Below are positions 27,022 to 35,089 of a stretch of 64,000 bases of DNA, one piece after another. The DNA is from CBDBCU01 sp965242615 (lineage in GTDB: Bacteria; Chloroflexota; Dehalococcoidia; Lucifugimonadales; UBA3495). The DNA lies in the NCBI GenBank assembly GCA_965242615.1, contig CBDESR010000005.1, forward strand, positions 2,170,001 through 2,234,000. The letters are read 5' to 3'. Below the pieces are notes generated by a model that worked only from the letters and a program-made list of their open reading frames with translations, was not told where the DNA came from and searched no databases. Position numbers and translations under genes: made by a program. Every line of letters starts with the position of its first letter. The stretch's first letter is position 1.

Positions 27022-27420
27022 CTAACCCGTTCTTTCCCCTATCGCCGCCAGCAGCAACTCCCCCGCCGCCTCAGCCGCCAGTCCGGTCAAGTCCAGGCAA
27101 GGAGTAGCCGGCAATTGGGCCGCCGTATCGCAGGGGCGTACTTTTACCGGAATCAGGATGCCCTTGGCGGCCTCCGGGTCTTGGGCGTAGGCGGCGGCCC
27201 ATTCCGGCCGTTGCAAATTTTCCGCCAGAAACTCCGGGGAGAGCAGGGCAATGGTCGCTTCGGCAATGGCGCTGACCGCGAACATCTCCAAAACCAGGTT
27301 GGAATTAGCCCAGTAATCCCAGGATTGCAGTTCCACCGAATAGCCGGCGGCCGTAAGTTGGGCGGCTATCCAGTCCGCCCAATCCCGGTCGGCAGCGTGG
27401 TAGGCAATGAAAAAGTCCAT
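27022..27420 (-). CDS. Stand-alone TIR domain protein
   Basis: A 132-residue protein that is a TIR domain alone: MDFFIAYHAADRDWADWIAA, QLTAAGYSVELQSWDYWANS, NLVLEMFAVSAIAEATIALL and SPEFL, the order of conserved TIR boxes seen in bacterial TIRs. The glutamate in NLVLEM fits the position of the catalytic residue of NAD-cleaving TIR domains. Nothing else is fused to it, so any sensor or partner must be a separate protein. It lies convergent to the VOC gene and 130 bp from a divergent cupin. A defence or NADase role is an inference. Confidence 0.8.
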   Translation of the reverse strand: MDFFIAYHAADRDWADWIAAQLTAAGYSVELQSWDYWANSNLVLEMFAVSAIAEATIALLSPEFLAENLQRPEWAAAYAQDPEAAKGILIPVKVRPCDTAAQLPATPCLDLTGLAAEAAGELLLAAIGERTG

Positions 27421-27556
27421 CGAATTGCACCAATGCCTAGATTGGCGTCAAGCATAACGCAAACTTGACTAACCGGGCAAGGATATAGACAATAGGGGGC
27501 AATTGCCAATCATTGAACGGGAAACCGCCAAATCAGACAGCAAGCAAGGGAGCGTT

Positions 27557-27925
27557 ATGCCTAACTTTGTGCGATGCTATACCGGAGCGGACGGGCAGTC
27601 TCATCTGGAGGACTTGAACCCGCCCTTTGCGTCCTTTATTGACACCGAAGGGGCTTACGGCGAGGGGACGCCGCTGGAAACGGCCAACGGCATTACCATC
27701 CGCATTGCCCAGCCGGGCTATCTGCTGGAGTGGCACTGCGCCCCCCGCCGGCAATACACCATCACCCTGTCCGGCGAAGCCGAGGTGGAAGTGGGCGATG
27801 GCAGCAAGCGGCGGGTCGGCCCGGGGGATGTGCTGCTGGCCGAGGATTTGACCGGCCAAGGGCATATTACCCGCGTGGTCAGCGCCGAACCCCGCTACTA
27901 CATAGTGGTAGCCTTGGGGGACTAG
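27557..27925 (+). CDS. Cupin domain protein
   Basis: The 122-residue protein starts at ATG 27557 behind AAGGGAG. It has a single cupin core: GYLLEWHCAPRRQYTITLSG, EAEVEVGDGSKRRVGPGDVL, LAEDLTGQGHITRVV. The first metal-binding histidine motif is partly replaced (H-C-A-P-R-R-Q-Y), so metal binding is uncertain. The stop overlaps that of the convergent monooxygenase gene by four bases. A small-molecule-binding or isomerase role is possible, with no pathway context. Confidence 0.8.
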   Translation: MPNFVRCYTGADGQSHLEDLNPPFASFIDTEGAYGEGTPLETANGITIRIAQPGYLLEWHCAPRRQYTITLSGEAEVEVGDGSKRRVGPGDVLLAEDLTGQGHITRVVSAEPRYYIVVALGD

Positions 27926-29070
27926 CCCGCCGGCACCGCCCGGGCCGCGGCCCCTTCCCTTAACCGGGGGATCAGTTCCCGCCCATATTCCGCCGCGTCC
28001 CCCAAAGGGTCAAAGCCGCGGATGATGATAGTGGTACAGCCCAGGTCGTAGTAAGCCAGCAGGGAATCGGCTACTTGGGCCGGAGTACCCACCAGGCAGG
28101 TAGTCGAGCCGGCAGCCCCGCTGGCCGCGGCTACCGGCAGCCACAGCCGTTCATCGTGAACATCCCCTTGGGCGGCGAAGTTCAGCAGGCGGCGGGAGCC
28201 GACCGACTGCGGCCGGGCCGACTGACCGGGCGCGATTTGGTCGGCCGTGGCCGCTTTGACCCGGTTCAGGATTGCCCCGGCCCGTTGCCATGCCTTGTCC
28301 TCAGTATCCGCCAGGATGGGGCGCACCGATAGGCTGAAAGCAATATCCCGGCCATAGGCGGCGGCCCGGCTTTTGATGTCGGCAATGCGCTCCTGAATGG
28401 CGGCCCGGGGTTCGCCCCACAAGGCAAAAACATCGGCGCGGCGGCTGCCCACTGCCAAAGCAATATCCGACGCCCCTCCGAAAAACAACGGCAAATGCGG
28501 CCGCTGATAGCACTGTACTTGACTGGCCGCGCCCTTGAGCCGGTAAAACTCTCCGTCATAGTCAAAGGGTTCCGGGCAAGTCCAGATCCGGCGCAGAATG
28601 TCCATATATTCGTCGGTACGGCGATAGCGGGCATCGTGCGGCAGAAAGTCGCCGTCCCGTTCCTGTTCGGCATCACTGCCGCCGGAAATGATGTGCAGGG
28701 CAATGCGGCCGCCGGTCAGCTGGTCTAAAGTAGCGGCTTTGCGGGCAGCCAGAGTAGGCGCGACAAAGCCGGGGCGGTGCGCAATAAGAAAACCCAAGCG
28801 TTCCGTATGGGCCGCGGCGTAGCCGGCTACCTCAAACCCGTCCGGCGTACTCGAGGAATAGCCGGTCAATACCAAGTCAAAGCCGGCAGCCTCGTGAACT
28901 CGGGCGAATTCCCGGATATAGCCGCCATCAACGCCGGCAGGAACGGCCGCCCCGGGATTGATACCACCGCCAAAAACGCTAAGCGTAGCCCCGGCAGTAG
29001 TCGGGTTTTCCCGGGCCACGCCAATCATTCCAACAATGCGGACGGAGCCGGGGGCGCTGGTTTCAATCAT
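27922..29070 (-). CDS. FMN-dependent luciferase-like monooxygenase (SsuD/alkanesulfonate type)
   Basis: The 382-residue protein matches alkanesulfonate monooxygenase: LIAHRPGFVAPTLAARKAAT, GGRIALHIISGGSDAEQERD, ARYRRTDEYMDILRRIW and a C-terminal FDPLGDAAEYGRELIPRLRE. SsuD-type enzymes cleave C-S bonds of sulfonates with FMNH2 and oxygen, giving sulfite. No ssuE or transporter is adjacent, so the natural substrate could be another organosulfur or small organic molecule. GTG 29079 is an alternative start three codons upstream. It points toward the cupin gene. Confidence 0.87.
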   Translation of the reverse strand: MIETSAPGSVRIVGMIGVARENPTTAGATLSVFGGGINPGAAVPAGVDGGYIREFARVHEAAGFDLVLTGYSSSTPDGFEVAGYAAAHTERLGFLIAHRPGFVAPTLAARKAATLDQLTGGRIALHIISGGSDAEQERDGDFLPHDARYRRTDEYMDILRRIWTCPEPFDYDGEFYRLKGAASQVQCYQRPHLPLFFGGASDIALAVGSRRADVFALWGEPRAAIQERIADIKSRAAAYGRDIAFSLSVRPILADTEDKAWQRAGAILNRVKAATADQIAPGQSARPQSVGSRRLLNFAAQGDVHDERLWLPVAAASGAAGSTTCLVGTPAQVADSLLAYYDLGCTTIIIRGFDPLGDAAEYGRELIPRLREGAAARAVPAG

Positions 29071-29094
29071 TGCCGACACCGGGCGGGAATAGGG

Positions 29095-30789
29095 TTAGAA
29101 ACCCGCTTGCTCAGCTTGACTCCGCCGGCGGCGGGGGGCGCGGCGGAAGGTGGGTTCCGGGGCGTAGCGGGGGTATTCGGCCAGTTTGCCGTCGAGAAGT
29201 TCGGCGATGGTCAAGAGCTGCACCCGGGGGAATTGCTGGCCGGGGAAGTGGGCCGGTTCGTAAAAGCCGGCGGCCAGGGCTTCCTGCTGCATGGGGCCGG
29301 TGGGCGGGTTCAGGGTGATGAATAGCGCGATTTGGGCTTTTTCCCGTTCCAGGTCGCTTTTGAGGGTGGCGATTTGGGCGCGGTTGACCTGGCCGCTTTT
29401 GACCTGAACGATGATGCGCTTGGGGCGGCCGCTGTTGTCGTCAAAGAAGTTGATATAGCCGTCAACACCGGCGTCGGGGCCTTTGCGGCGTTCCTGGGCG
29501 GGGCGGGCTTCGACCAGTCCCAAAGCCCACCACTCGAATTGATAGCGACCGTCGTGTTCGCTTTCAATAGCCAGAGCGCGGGCGCTGGCTACATCGCGGG
29601 GGACGCCGATCAGGTCGTAGGGCTGCAAGCTGTCGCCGAAGCCGTCGCGCAGCCGGTTTTTCATCAGGGATACAGCCAGGTGGGTGATGTCAATGCCAAT
29701 CCAGCGGCGGTTGAGCCGCTCGGCGACGGCCACGGTGGTGCCGCAGCCGCAGAAGGGGTCAAATACCAGGTCGCCCGGGTTGCTGCTGACCTGGAGAATG
29801 CGCTCAAGCAGGGCTTCCGGTTTCTGGGTAGGGTAGCCCATCCGCTCTTTGGACCGGGAGCCTAGAGGTCGGATGTCGGTCCAGAGGTTTTGGACCGGGG
29901 AGCCTCCCATTTCGTGGAGATATTCCTTGAAACGGGGGACGGAGCCGCCGGGCGGCCAGTAAATATAGCCGCTGTTGTCCAGCAAGTCCAACTGCTCGGT
30001 GATGGGGAGGTTTGCAAATTCGGGGCCGGCAAGCTGGGTGATGACGCGGCGGGGGACGCTCCAGTGGCGGTTGTTATCGGTAGGATTGCAGTCCCGCCAA
30101 GGTTCGCCAGATTCTCCGGCGCTGGCGCCGGGGCCGGTCAGGGTTATCAGCTGGAACTTACCGCCGCCGTCCTCATAGCGGAAGTATTGTTCGACATACT
30201 CCTTAGAGTAGGCGGTGTAAGGGAGATTCCAGGTGTAGTTGTCGCTTTTGGTGTAGAACAGGATGCAGTCGGTGATGCGGCCGAAGCGGCGCGGGTCGTT
30301 GTGGGCGTAGGTGCGCCGCCAGATGATTTCGTTCCGAAAGTTGTCGAAACCGAACATGGTCTCCATCAGGAGTTTCAGGTAGTGGTTGGCGGTGGGGTCG
30401 CAGTGGAGATAGATGCTGCCGGTGGGTTTCAATACCCGGTGCAGTTCGATCATCCGATGGGACATCATCGTCAGGTAGGCCATCATATTGTTCTGACCCA
30501 GCAAATCCCGCATCGAGGACAAGAGCCGGGAGAGCCGGGGCGGGCCATCCTGGATTACTTCCCGATAGGCGGCATCCGACTCGAGGCCCCAACGCCAAGT
30601 ATCGCGAAAGGCGGTGATTTGGGCGGCGGATTGTTCGCCGCTGCGCTCCCGGAACAGCAGGTTGTAGCTGGCGTTGGAGTTAAAGGGCGGGTCGAGGTAT
30701 ATGAGGTCAACGCTGGCGTCGGCGATATGCTCCCGCATAATGGGGAGGTTGTCGCCGAAGTAAAGTTGATTGGGGGCGGTTTCCAGCAT
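29095..30789 (-). CDS. DNA methyltransferase fused to a restriction-endonuclease-like domain
   Basis: The 564-residue protein combines an N-terminal amino-methyltransferase with a C-terminal nuclease-like domain. Motif IV D33-P-P-F, then GYPTQKPEALLERILQVSSN and the SAM motif DPFCGCGTTVAVAE are those of beta-type N6-adenine/N4-cytosine enzymes. After about residue 410, PDAGVDGYINFFDDNSGRPK and RIIVQVKSG give the D-x(n)-Q-V-K pattern of Mrr-like PD-(D/E)XK nucleases. One polypeptide could thus modify and cut the same site (type IIC/IIG-like). It is a single gene with no specificity subunit nearby. Recognition site unknown. Confidence 0.82.
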   Translation of the reverse strand: MLETAPNQLYFGDNLPIMREHIADASVDLIYLDPPFNSNASYNLLFRERSGEQSAAQITAFRDTWRWGLESDAAYREVIQDGPPRLSRLLSSMRDLLGQNNMMAYLTMMSHRMIELHRVLKPTGSIYLHCDPTANHYLKLLMETMFGFDNFRNEIIWRRTYAHNDPRRFGRITDCILFYTKSDNYTWNLPYTAYSKEYVEQYFRYEDGGGKFQLITLTGPGASAGESGEPWRDCNPTDNNRHWSVPRRVITQLAGPEFANLPITEQLDLLDNSGYIYWPPGGSVPRFKEYLHEMGGSPVQNLWTDIRPLGSRSKERMGYPTQKPEALLERILQVSSNPGDLVFDPFCGCGTTVAVAERLNRRWIGIDITHLAVSLMKNRLRDGFGDSLQPYDLIGVPRDVASARALAIESEHDGRYQFEWWALGLVEARPAQERRKGPDAGVDGYINFFDDNSGRPKRIIVQVKSGQVNRAQIATLKSDLEREKAQIALFITLNPPTGPMQQEALAAGFYEPAHFPGQQFPRVQLLTIAELLDGKLAEYPRYAPEPTFRRAPRRRRSQAEQAGF

Positions 30790-30938
30790 TGCCGGGTTTC
30801 CTTAATGGCGGTATGGGGGTATTGTAGCAGAAATTTGGGGAATGGGGAGAGTTTGGTAGTTCCTGAAAAATCTCCGGTATCCCGTTGCCATTATCCGGTA
30901 TCATAAAACTAATCCGATTGGATTGCGGAGGTGAATTG

Positions 30939-32060
30939 ATGGCGGGGGCCGCTTTTGTTTATGGGGATGCCCTTTCCCGGCACATTCTGCGGGCTGACCA
31001 TCCGATGCGGCCGGCCCGGCTGCGCTATACCTACGAACTGCTGCAGGCTTACGGGGCTTTTGACGGGGAAAATTCCCGGCTGATGTCCCCCCGGTCGGCT
31101 ACCGAGGAGGAACTGGAGTGGGTGCATACGCCGGAATACATTGCGGCGGTGCGGAGTCTCAGCTCCGGGTTGAATCTGTCCCGGCCGGAGCGGTTCGGGT
31201 TCAGCAGTATGGGGGACAACCCGGTCTATCCCGGGATGTATGACGCCGCTTGCCTCAGTACCGGAGCTACGCTAATGGCGGCGGAACTGGTGGCCGGCGG
31301 ACGGGTGAATGCGGCCTTTTCCATTGCCGGCGGCCTGCACCACGCCGCGCCGGGCTACGCTTCCGGGTTCTGCATTTTCAACGACCCGGCCCTGGCAATC
31401 CGCTACCTGCTGGCCCGGGGTTTGCGGGTGGCTTATGTGGATGTGGACGCCCATCACGGCGACGGGGTGCAGAATGTCTTTTACGCCGATGACCGGGTTT
31501 TGACTATATCCCTTCACGAATCGGGGCAGTATCTGTTTCCGGGGACGGGATTTGTCCGGGAAAGCGGCGCGGGAGACGGCGCCGGGTTTGCGGTCAACAT
31601 TCCCCTGTATCCCTATACCGAGGATGAACTGTATCTATGGGCTTTTCGGGAGACGGCGCTGCCGCTAATCCGCGCCTTTGCCCCGGATGTGCTGGTAACG
31701 CAGTTGGGCATTGACAGCTACCACAGCGACCCCTTGACCCATTTGCAGCTGACTTCCCGGGGCTATGCGGCGGTAATCCGGGAGTTTGCAAAATTGGGAT
31801 TACCTTGGCTGGCTTTGGGCGGCGGCGGTTATGACCTGGACGCGGTAGCCCGCTGCTGGACTTTGGCTTACGGCATAATGTTGGGCGTGGGCTGGCCGGA
31901 CGCCATCCCGGCCGCTTGGGCTGATCAGCATAACCGGCGGCAGCTGCGGGATGATGTGGCCTTGGCAGTGCCGACTGAGGTAAGGCAGGAAGCGCGGCGG
32001 TATGCCGAGGAGAGCGTGGCGGAGTTGAAAGCCGCGGTCTTTGCCCAGCACGGGCTTTAG
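30939..32060 (+). CDS. Acetoin utilization / histone deacetylase family protein (AcuC-like)
   Basis: The 373-residue protein starts at ATG 30939, preceded by GCGGAGGTG. It shows the zinc deacetylase motifs: GGLHHAAPGYASGFCIFND, YVDVDAHHGDGVQNVFYADD, LGIDSYHSDPLTH and GGGGYDLDAVARCW. AcuC-type enzymes deacetylate acetyl-lysine (for example on acetyl-CoA synthetase) or small acetylated amines. A longer frame from 30885 reads through the ribosome site and is less likely. It is transcribed away from the methyltransferase gene and ends next to an IS remnant. Confidence 0.9.
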   Translation: MAGAAFVYGDALSRHILRADHPMRPARLRYTYELLQAYGAFDGENSRLMSPRSATEEELEWVHTPEYIAAVRSLSSGLNLSRPERFGFSSMGDNPVYPGMYDAACLSTGATLMAAELVAGGRVNAAFSIAGGLHHAAPGYASGFCIFNDPALAIRYLLARGLRVAYVDVDAHHGDGVQNVFYADDRVLTISLHESGQYLFPGTGFVRESGAGDGAGFAVNIPLYPYTEDELYLWAFRETALPLIRAFAPDVLVTQLGIDSYHSDPLTHLQLTSRGYAAVIREFAKLGLPWLALGGGGYDLDAVARCWTLAYGIMLGVGWPDAIPAAWADQHNRRQLRDDVALAVPTEVRQEARRYAEESVAELKAAVFAQHGL

Positions 32061-32100
32061 GCCGTATGGCGGTTGCGGCGGGCGGCGGTGTCGAGGTCAC

Positions 32101-32415
32101 TATTTCAGAAAGTGTTGGGGTTTCGCAAAATGCCGGGTTGGGCGGTCAACTCGTGCTGGTCTATTGCAATACATCGCCCAACACCGCCATAAAGTTAGCT
32201 GCCTCCGGCGGCGCTTTTCAGACCCCGGGGCAACCGATAGTAGGGTTTAATCCGGCCGAACCATCCCTCCAGCCAGTTGGTAGTATTGGGTACTCCGGGT
32301 TCCCTTTGATACAAGGTCATTTGTCGCCAGCGTTCCGGTAAATGCACCGCCAAGCACCGCAACTCCCGGGACAAGGCCGGGTCTCGGGCCCAAGGCATAC
32401 AACACCCCCAACATT
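32101..32415 (-). mobile_element. Internally deleted copy of the 33.8-35.0 kb insertion sequence
   Basis: The stretch from about 32101 aligns with the IS at 33821-34979: the end TTTCAGAAAGTGTTGGGG, then the transposase C-terminal part (GVPNTTNWLEGWFGRIKP, YRLPRGLKSAAGGS). After codons for RDPALSRELR it jumps directly to the segment encoding LYALG, which lies about 360 bp away in the intact copy; the N-terminal half is gone. It cannot encode a working transposase. It lies between the deacetylase gene and the pentapeptide-TIR gene, where homologous recombination with the intact copy is possible. Confidence 0.75.
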
Positions 32416-32427
32416 GCGTCCCCGCGG

Positions 32428-33708
32428 CTACAACTGCATACTGCCGCCGCCGCTACTCTGCGCCGGGCCGCCGGCACTGGCCGGCTGGGTCTCTTGCAGC
32501 CGGGCGGCCAGTTCCTCCATCCCTTGCCGGTAGGCGTCCGATTGTTCCGACTGACCGGGCAAGTCAAAAACCCGGTGTTCGGCGCTCAAGCTGCGGGCGT
32601 AACGATCCCGGGGGGCGTTCATAAAGCCGTCTTTAGTTACCAAGAACAAAACCCACTGGTCGCGGGACTGCTGCCGCTCTTTGGCGGCAATAATGTCGTT
32701 GCGGATAGTTTCGCTGCCCAAAGCCTCCGGGGTGCAGACCACCAGCAGTTTGTCATAGTGGCGAATCCACCGCTCGACCTCCTCCTCCTCGGAAGTGCTG
32801 CGGCGGTCAACCAGGGCGCTGCCACGGGCATTTTCCGGGAACAGCCAGCAGCGGGCCCCGTTAGCCCGCAGGTCATCGCGCAAGGCGGTAGCAAAATCCA
32901 AGTCGGCGGCGGCGCAGGCGATAAAGTAATCCCCGGACAAGGCCGGGCCGCCAGACAGGGACTGCTGAAAGGCGGTCAAAGACTCCGGGGAGCCGACGCC
33001 GGTCAGAAATACCGCCGGGATTTGACCGCCGGAGCGGAACAGGGAATCGACGCCCAAGGTGCTGGGAGCGTCGTGGCGCACGGCGTCCAAGCCCAAGGCG
33101 GCGCTGAGATCGCAGTTCTGAAAGACGGTGTAGCCCATAATGCTGCCGGTGAAATCGGCGCCGTCCAGCGGGGTAGTGTTGAATACCGCCTCGTAAAAGT
33201 CGCTTTCCCGAAAGATGGCGCCGTTCAGGTTGGTACGGGTCAGGGCCGCGCCGTTCAGATTGGCGCCGGTCAAGTCAGCCCCGGACAGGTTGGCCCGGTC
33301 GAGGTTGGCCCGGGAGAGATTGGCCCCGCGCAGGTTAGCCCCGGCCAAGTTGGCGTCAGAGAGGATGATGCGGTCGAGGTCGGCATCCTGAAAGCTGGCT
33401 TCCCGGCAGTCAGCCCCGCGCAGGTTTGCCCCGTTCAGCAAAGAGCGGTCAAAAACCGCCTGCCGCACATCCCCCCGGTAGAGATGGATGGGATTAAGAC
33501 GGCAGTCGGTCAAGTTGGCCCGCCGCAGCATCGTCCCCATCAGGTCCGAGTTCCGCAAATCCGCGCCGCTCAAATCCACCTGGGGAATGCGGGTATGACT
33601 CAGATAGCAGGCGTTGAGGTCAAGAGCTTCCCCGGGATGTTCCGCCCGCCATTGGGCTACGGCGTCCCGCCCCCGGCGTACCAACTGCACCTGTTCCATA
33701 TTAGCCAT
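32428..33708 (-). CDS. Pentapeptide-repeat protein with C-terminal TIR domain
   Basis: From ATG 33708 (GGAGCGG upstream) the protein has 426 residues. Residues about 45-205 are A(D/N)Lxx pentapeptide repeats forming a right-handed beta helix: ADLRNSDLMGTMLRRANL, ANLRGANLSRANLDRANLSG and so on. After a linker comes a TIR domain (about 265-385): GDYFIACAAADLDFATALRD, LLVVCTPEALGSETIRNDII and FLVTKDGFMNAP. TIR-pentapeptide fusions occur in bacterial multidomain signalling or immunity proteins; here there is no NTPase or protease module. It is flanked by an IS remnant and the intact IS. Confidence 0.8.
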   Translation of the reverse strand: MANMEQVQLVRRGRDAVAQWRAEHPGEALDLNACYLSHTRIPQVDLSGADLRNSDLMGTMLRRANLTDCRLNPIHLYRGDVRQAVFDRSLLNGANLRGADCREASFQDADLDRIILSDANLAGANLRGANLSRANLDRANLSGADLTGANLNGAALTRTNLNGAIFRESDFYEAVFNTTPLDGADFTGSIMGYTVFQNCDLSAALGLDAVRHDAPSTLGVDSLFRSGGQIPAVFLTGVGSPESLTAFQQSLSGGPALSGDYFIACAAADLDFATALRDDLRANGARCWLFPENARGSALVDRRSTSEEEEVERWIRHYDKLLVVCTPEALGSETIRNDIIAAKERQQSRDQWVLFLVTKDGFMNAPRDRYARSLSAEHRVFDLPGQSEQSDAYRQGMEELAARLQETQPASAGGPAQSSGGGSMQL

Positions 33709-33820
33709 AACTGCCGCTCCGTTTCGGTAAGTCAAAGTTGCGTCCAGCCCCGCTGGAGCCGCCGCCGTTGATTTTACCTTATTGGCGGCGGGAATGGTAG
33801 GGGGATGGGGGAAGGGGCAC

Positions 33821-34979
33821 TGTTCCCAAAAATGTTGGCAGTCCGGGCGGCGGTCGGGTTAGGCGGTCAATTCGTGCCGGTCTATTGCAATACATCGCCC
33901 AACACCGCTATAAAGTTAGCTGCCCCGGCGGCGCTTTTCAGCCCCCGGGTCAACCGATAGCGGGGTTTAATCCGTCCGAACCGTCCCTCCAGCCAATTAG
34001 TGCTATTGGGTACTCCGGGTTCTCTTTGATGCAAGGTCATCTGTCGCCAGCGTTCTTGTAAATGCACGGCCAACCGGCGCAACTCCCGAGGCAAGGCTGG
34101 ATCCCGGTCCCAATAATGCAACCGCTCGGACCCGTCGGCCGGCAACTCCTTGACCAGTTGCGCCATTTGCCCCAGCAATTCCCCCCAAGCTTCCCGCAAG
34201 TCCGGTTGCAGGCGTCCTTTCCACCTTCCCAGGGTGCGCTGCATATGCACCATACATTGCTGCCGTTGCAGCCCGGCATCCGCAATGGGCCCGGCATATT
34301 CGCTGGCGTCGTCGGTTACCACCACTTCCACCCCCAACTGGTCGGCCAATTCCTGGAACCATTGCCCGTAGTCAAAGCCCGGGCCGGTCAACTCCAACCC
34401 CACCATCCGCCCGTCCCGGCCCACTACCACCCCCACCGGCCGGGATTTGCCGCGCACCCGCAGCCAGGTCTCATCCACCGCTACTATCCGCACCCGGCCC
34501 GCCGGCAAACGCCGCCGCACCGCCTGTCCCAACCGCTGCACTTCCCGCCAACTGGTGACCTGGTCCACCGAATAGCCCAGCAGTCCCGTGATGACCTCAA
34601 TACCCCGATGGCTCAAGCCCAGGGCATACAACATCCCCAGCAGGGCGGTAAAGGGCTGACTGCGCCGACTCCGGCCTACCCCCGGCGGCCGGGCCGTAGT
34701 GGTTTTACCGCAAGCCACGCACCGATAGCGTTGGGTTCGGACGGACTTGACCTGCGCATCAGTTAAAGCGCGCTGCCGCCGCCCGCCCCATTTTTGCCAG
34801 GTTTGACCGCCACAACCGGAACACCGCTGCGGCGGGAGGGGCTGGGTCTGGACACGCTGCTCGGCTAGTTTTAAGATAAGCATTGGTTGAACCGCCGCGG
34901 ATCTGATATTGTCGCTTAATCCATTCTACGGCGGCTCAGCTTTTTTGCAATCCGCCCCCGCCCAACACTTTCTGAAACA
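33821..34979. mobile_element. Insertion sequence with DDE transposase, imperfect terminal inverted repeats
   Basis: The ends TGTTCCCAAAAATGTTGG (33821-33838) and, on the other strand, TGTTTCAGAAAGTGTTGG (34979-34962) match at 13 of 18 positions and enclose one transposase gene. No clear target duplication was found. The same transposase is present in a deleted copy at 32101-32415. Confidence 0.75.
33882..34883 (-). CDS. DDE transposase with N-terminal zinc ribbon
   Basis: The 333-residue protein starts with a zinc ribbon (C-S-G-C-G and C-V-A-C-G) and an HTH region, then shows VDETWLRVRGKSRPVGVVV, VVVTDDASEYAGPIADAGLQ, CMVHMQRTLGRWKGRLQ and NWLEGRFGRIKPRYRLTRG, giving a D-D-E arrangement. The end of the domain resembles IS6/IS240-type transposases more than mutator types, but I cannot name the family with confidence. 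It would move the surrounding IS and could act on the deleted copy in trans. Confidence 0.85.
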   Translation of the reverse strand: MLILKLAEQRVQTQPLPPQRCSGCGGQTWQKWGGRRQRALTDAQVKSVRTQRYRCVACGKTTTARPPGVGRSRRSQPFTALLGMLYALGLSHRGIEVITGLLGYSVDQVTSWREVQRLGQAVRRRLPAGRVRIVAVDETWLRVRGKSRPVGVVVGRDGRMVGLELTGPGFDYGQWFQELADQLGVEVVVTDDASEYAGPIADAGLQRQQCMVHMQRTLGRWKGRLQPDLREAWGELLGQMAQLVKELPADGSERLHYWDRDPALPRELRRLAVHLQERWRQMTLHQREPGVPNSTNWLEGRFGRIKPRYRLTRGLKSAAGAANFIAVLGDVLQ

Positions 34980-35089
34980 ATGCCCATCAAGTTGCCATCC
35001 TTGACCGCAGCCCAACCTGCCGCTAAAGTCCCTACTCGGTCCCGTGCCGCCGGGGCCAAACCCCATCAAAACACAAGGAGTTGTCCTTG

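Noticed and set aside
33821..34979. The IS as the source of the TIR-HNH element at 47486-48004
   Set aside because: Its ends (TGTTCCCAAAAATGTTGG-type) do not match the GGGTTCTGTCGCATTTTGCT ends of that element.
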